From: Gallionella straubiae
GTDB taxonomy: Bacteria > Pseudomonadota > Gammaproteobacteria > Burkholderiales > Gallionellaceae
DNA: 64,000 nt
Direction of reading: 5' to 3'
Assembly: GCF_051257895.1 (NCBI RefSeq)
Contig: NZ_CP194331.1
Location: 1,054,001 to 1,118,000 of the forward strand
The notes below the pieces were generated by a model, which searched no databases, had not been told where the DNA came from, and was given only the letters and a program-made list of their open reading frames with translations. Positions 62,523 to 64,000 of the stretch are shown one piece after another. Made by a program: the position numbers and the translations under genes. How positions within the stretch are numbered: position 1 is the stretch's first letter; each line of letters opens with the position of its first letter.

Positions 62523-63158
62523 ATGAACCGAGGAAAGCCCCCCGTGAAAACTCTTGCCAGCTGTCTTGCCCTTACCGCCGCCCTGCTGTTCGCCTCCGTT
62601 GCCGAAGCGCAGCAAACCGTCAACGGCTGCCTGATCAAACGCCGGACCACCTGCCCCGGCGCCAACCTCGCCGGTACTGACCTGACCAAATCCAATTTAT
62701 CCAGCGCCGACCTGTCGGGCGCCAACCTCGCAGGCGCCAACCTGAGCTTCGACAAGATCGCCGACGCAAACCTGAGCAGGGCCAACCTGTCCGGCGCCAA
62801 CCTCACCGGAACCGTCCTGACCGGGACTTATTTGAACAACGCGAATCTGTCGCGCGCCGTCCTGGACAAGGCTGACCTGTCGCAAGCCACCCTGACGGAC
62901 GCCAACCTCAGGGAAGCAAGCCTTGCGGGCGCAAACCTGTCCATGGTCAACCTCAAGGGGGCCGACCTCACCGGCGCCAACGCCAGAGGCGCGGTGTTTG
63001 CGATGACGAGCCTGGTCAATGCCAACCTCACCCGCGCCGATCTCACCGAGGCAACGCTGATCGGTACCAACCTGGGCAGCACCATCCTGGAAGGTGCGAA
63101 ATTCTGCAGAACCACCATGCCGGACCGTAGCGTCAACAACAGCGGCTGCGCGAAGTAA
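62523..63158 (+). CDS. Exported pentapeptide-repeat protein
   Basis: 211 residues. The signal peptide is VKTLASCLALTAALLFASVAEA; translation may start at the ATG at 62523 with GGAAG upstream. The mature part is about 28 tandem A(D/N)LXX repeats such as ANLSGANLTG and ADLTGANARGA, forming a right-handed quadrilateral beta-helix. Cysteines at both ends (NGCLIKRRTTC, KFCRTTM, NSGC) could close the helix by disulfides. Most pentapeptide proteins are cytoplasmic; an exported one suggests a structural or envelope role. It is divergent from serB. Confidence 0.9.
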   Translation: MNRGKPPVKTLASCLALTAALLFASVAEAQQTVNGCLIKRRTTCPGANLAGTDLTKSNLSSADLSGANLAGANLSFDKIADANLSRANLSGANLTGTVLTGTYLNNANLSRAVLDKADLSQATLTDANLREASLAGANLSMVNLKGADLTGANARGAVFAMTSLVNANLTRADLTEATLIGTNLGSTILEGAKFCRTTMPDRSVNNSGCAK

Positions 63159-63212
63159 AGGCGCCGGCAGGCCTGCGGGAGCGGCAGGCACTGGCCGACC
63201 CGCACCGGAGCC

Positions 63213-64000
63213 CTATCCCTGGGCGTCACGCTCCAGCAGGCGCGCCAGTTCGCTGGCCTCCATCGGCTCGCCGTAAAAATAACCCTGGACTTCATCGCAG
63301 CCGTTGAGCTTCAGGAAGTCGGCCTGCATCTGGGTTTCCACGCCTTCGGCGATCACCTTCAGCTTCAGGCTGCGCCCCATCCCGATGATCGCCATGACGA
63401 TGCCGTCGTCGTTGATGCACCCCTTGCAATCCCTCACAAACGACCTGTCGATTTTCAACTTGTCGATGGGGAAGCGCTTCAGGTAGCTGAGCGACGAATA
63501 CCCCGTGCCGAAATCGTCGATCGCGATCTGGATGCCCATTGCACGCAATTCGTCGAGGATGGCGATGACCATCTCCTCGGCGTGCATCGCGATATTTTCC
63601 GTAATCTCCAGTTCCAGGCATCCGGGATTCAGCCCGGTCTCCTTCAGCGCATCCCCGACAACACCGGCAAGCCCCGGCTGCCGGAACTGCATCGCCGAGA
63701 GGTTGACGGCAACGCGGATGGGCGGCAGCCCCGCATCCTGCCATCGCCTGTTCTGGGCGCATGCCGTGCGCAACACCCATTCGCCGACGGCGACGATCAG
63801 GCCGGTCTCCTCCAGCAGGTGAACGAACTCGGCGGGCGGGACCATGCCCAGTTCCGGATGCCGCCAGCGGATCAGCGCCTCCGCCCCGACAATCCGGCCG
63901 CTGAACAGGTCGAACTGGGGCTGGTAGTGGAGCACGAACTGTTCTTTTTCCAGCGCGTGGTAAAGGGCGGTCTCCATGGTCAGGCATCCTTTTCCGCGGG
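63213..64000 (-). CDS. EAL-domain c-di-GMP phosphodiesterase (C-terminal part; cut by window edge)
   Basis: The frame is open to the right edge, so the ATG at 63977 is probably internal: the EAL domain normally begins at ETALYHALEKEQFVLHYQPQ, preceded by a GGDEF or sensor module outside the window. EAL catalytic motifs are intact: GAEALIRWRHP, ITENIAMHAEE, DDFGTGYSSLSYLK, KIDRSFVRD and AEGVET. It should hydrolyse c-di-GMP. Close resemblance to the EAL half of the 1237-residue protein is at family level only. Confidence 0.9.
   Translation of the reverse strand, partial: RGKGCLTMETALYHALEKEQFVLHYQPQFDLFSGRIVGAEALIRWRHPELGMVPPAEFVHLLEETGLIVAVGEWVLRTACAQNRRWQDAGLPPIRVAVNLSAMQFRQPGLAGVVGDALKETGLNPGCLELEITENIAMHAEEMVIAILDELRAMGIQIAIDDFGTGYSSLSYLKRFPIDKLKIDRSFVRDCKGCINDDGIVMAIIGMGRSLKLKVIAEGVETQMQADFLKLNGCDEVQGYFYGEPMEASELARLLERDAQG

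Overview
The window looks like chromosome from a GC-rich betaproteobacterium. The evidence is the nadK-recN-bamE-dapB block, the pilE/fimT/pilVWX/pilY1 pseudopilin operon, the ispD-ispF pair, and a respiratory inventory of cytochrome b fusions, SCO and heme-copper proteins that recalls Nitrosomonadales/Gallionellaceae-type lithotrophs. The family-level placement is inference; nothing in the window names a species. There is no phage, integrase, transposase or CRISPR array. Mobile-type DNA is limited to several families of short palindromes of the REP kind.

Layout. 1-579: start of a LapB-type type I secretion ABC transporter, cut by the window edge. 884-7859: type IV pilus minor pilin operon with a PilY1 tip adhesin. 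8186-11345: ABC-F protein Uup and an MFS transporter. 11419-11493: tRNA-Arg(CCU), followed by about 680 bases without a gene but with a strong minus-strand terminator. 12174-16970: an aldolase/short-chain dehydrogenase fusion with mtnA, apt and mtnP, read here as a 5'-deoxyadenosine/methylthioadenosine salvage route ending in DHAP plus a short aldehyde that the fused reductase can convert. 16990-19377: alr and divergent lplT. 19481-23194: a large NIT/HAMP/PAS/GGDEF/EAL protein. 23441-26489: ispD-ispF-tsaB-rimI-udg, with overlapping genes. 26532-31391: metY and divergent mfd.

31666-32265 holds a c-di-GMP-I type riboswitch in front of an orphan exported protein. 32344-43176 is the most unusual stretch. 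It has two paralogous cytochrome b proteins, one fused to two 4Fe-4S clusters plus an MvhD-type domain and one fused to a 2Fe-2S/FAD/NAD reductase. It also has a heme-copper-oxidase-like protein that lacks the CuB histidine pair, a SCO protein, heme O synthase, and a second heme-copper enzyme (subunits I and II plus two tiny membrane proteins) whose active-site tyrosine is replaced by glutamine, as in nitric-oxide-reductase-like members of the family. Together these genes could move electrons between the quinone pool, NAD(P)H and an iron-sulfur partner, which would suit a lithotroph needing reverse electron flow. That role is inference.

43615-47788 is the dapB/bamE/recN/nadK housekeeping block, with BamE carrying an extra NTF2-like domain. 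47925-52027 encodes an RND pump and its lipoprotein adaptor. 52383-58328 is a seven-gene, tightly packed cluster (PNPOx-like flavoprotein, radical SAM, thermostable-hemolysin/GNAT-like, acyl-adenylating ligase, UndA/TenA-like diiron protein, SDR, exported TPR protein) ending at a clear terminator; it looks like a small-molecule or modified-lipid pathway of unknown product. 58403-64000 holds a GST, a region-2-only sigma-factor-like protein, a globin-coupled diguanylate cyclase, serB, an exported pentapeptide-repeat protein and the C-terminal EAL part of another c-di-GMP protein.

A running theme is cyclic-di-GMP and surface life: type IV pili with PilY1, a LapB-type exporter, three GGDEF/EAL proteins and one c-di-GMP riboswitch.
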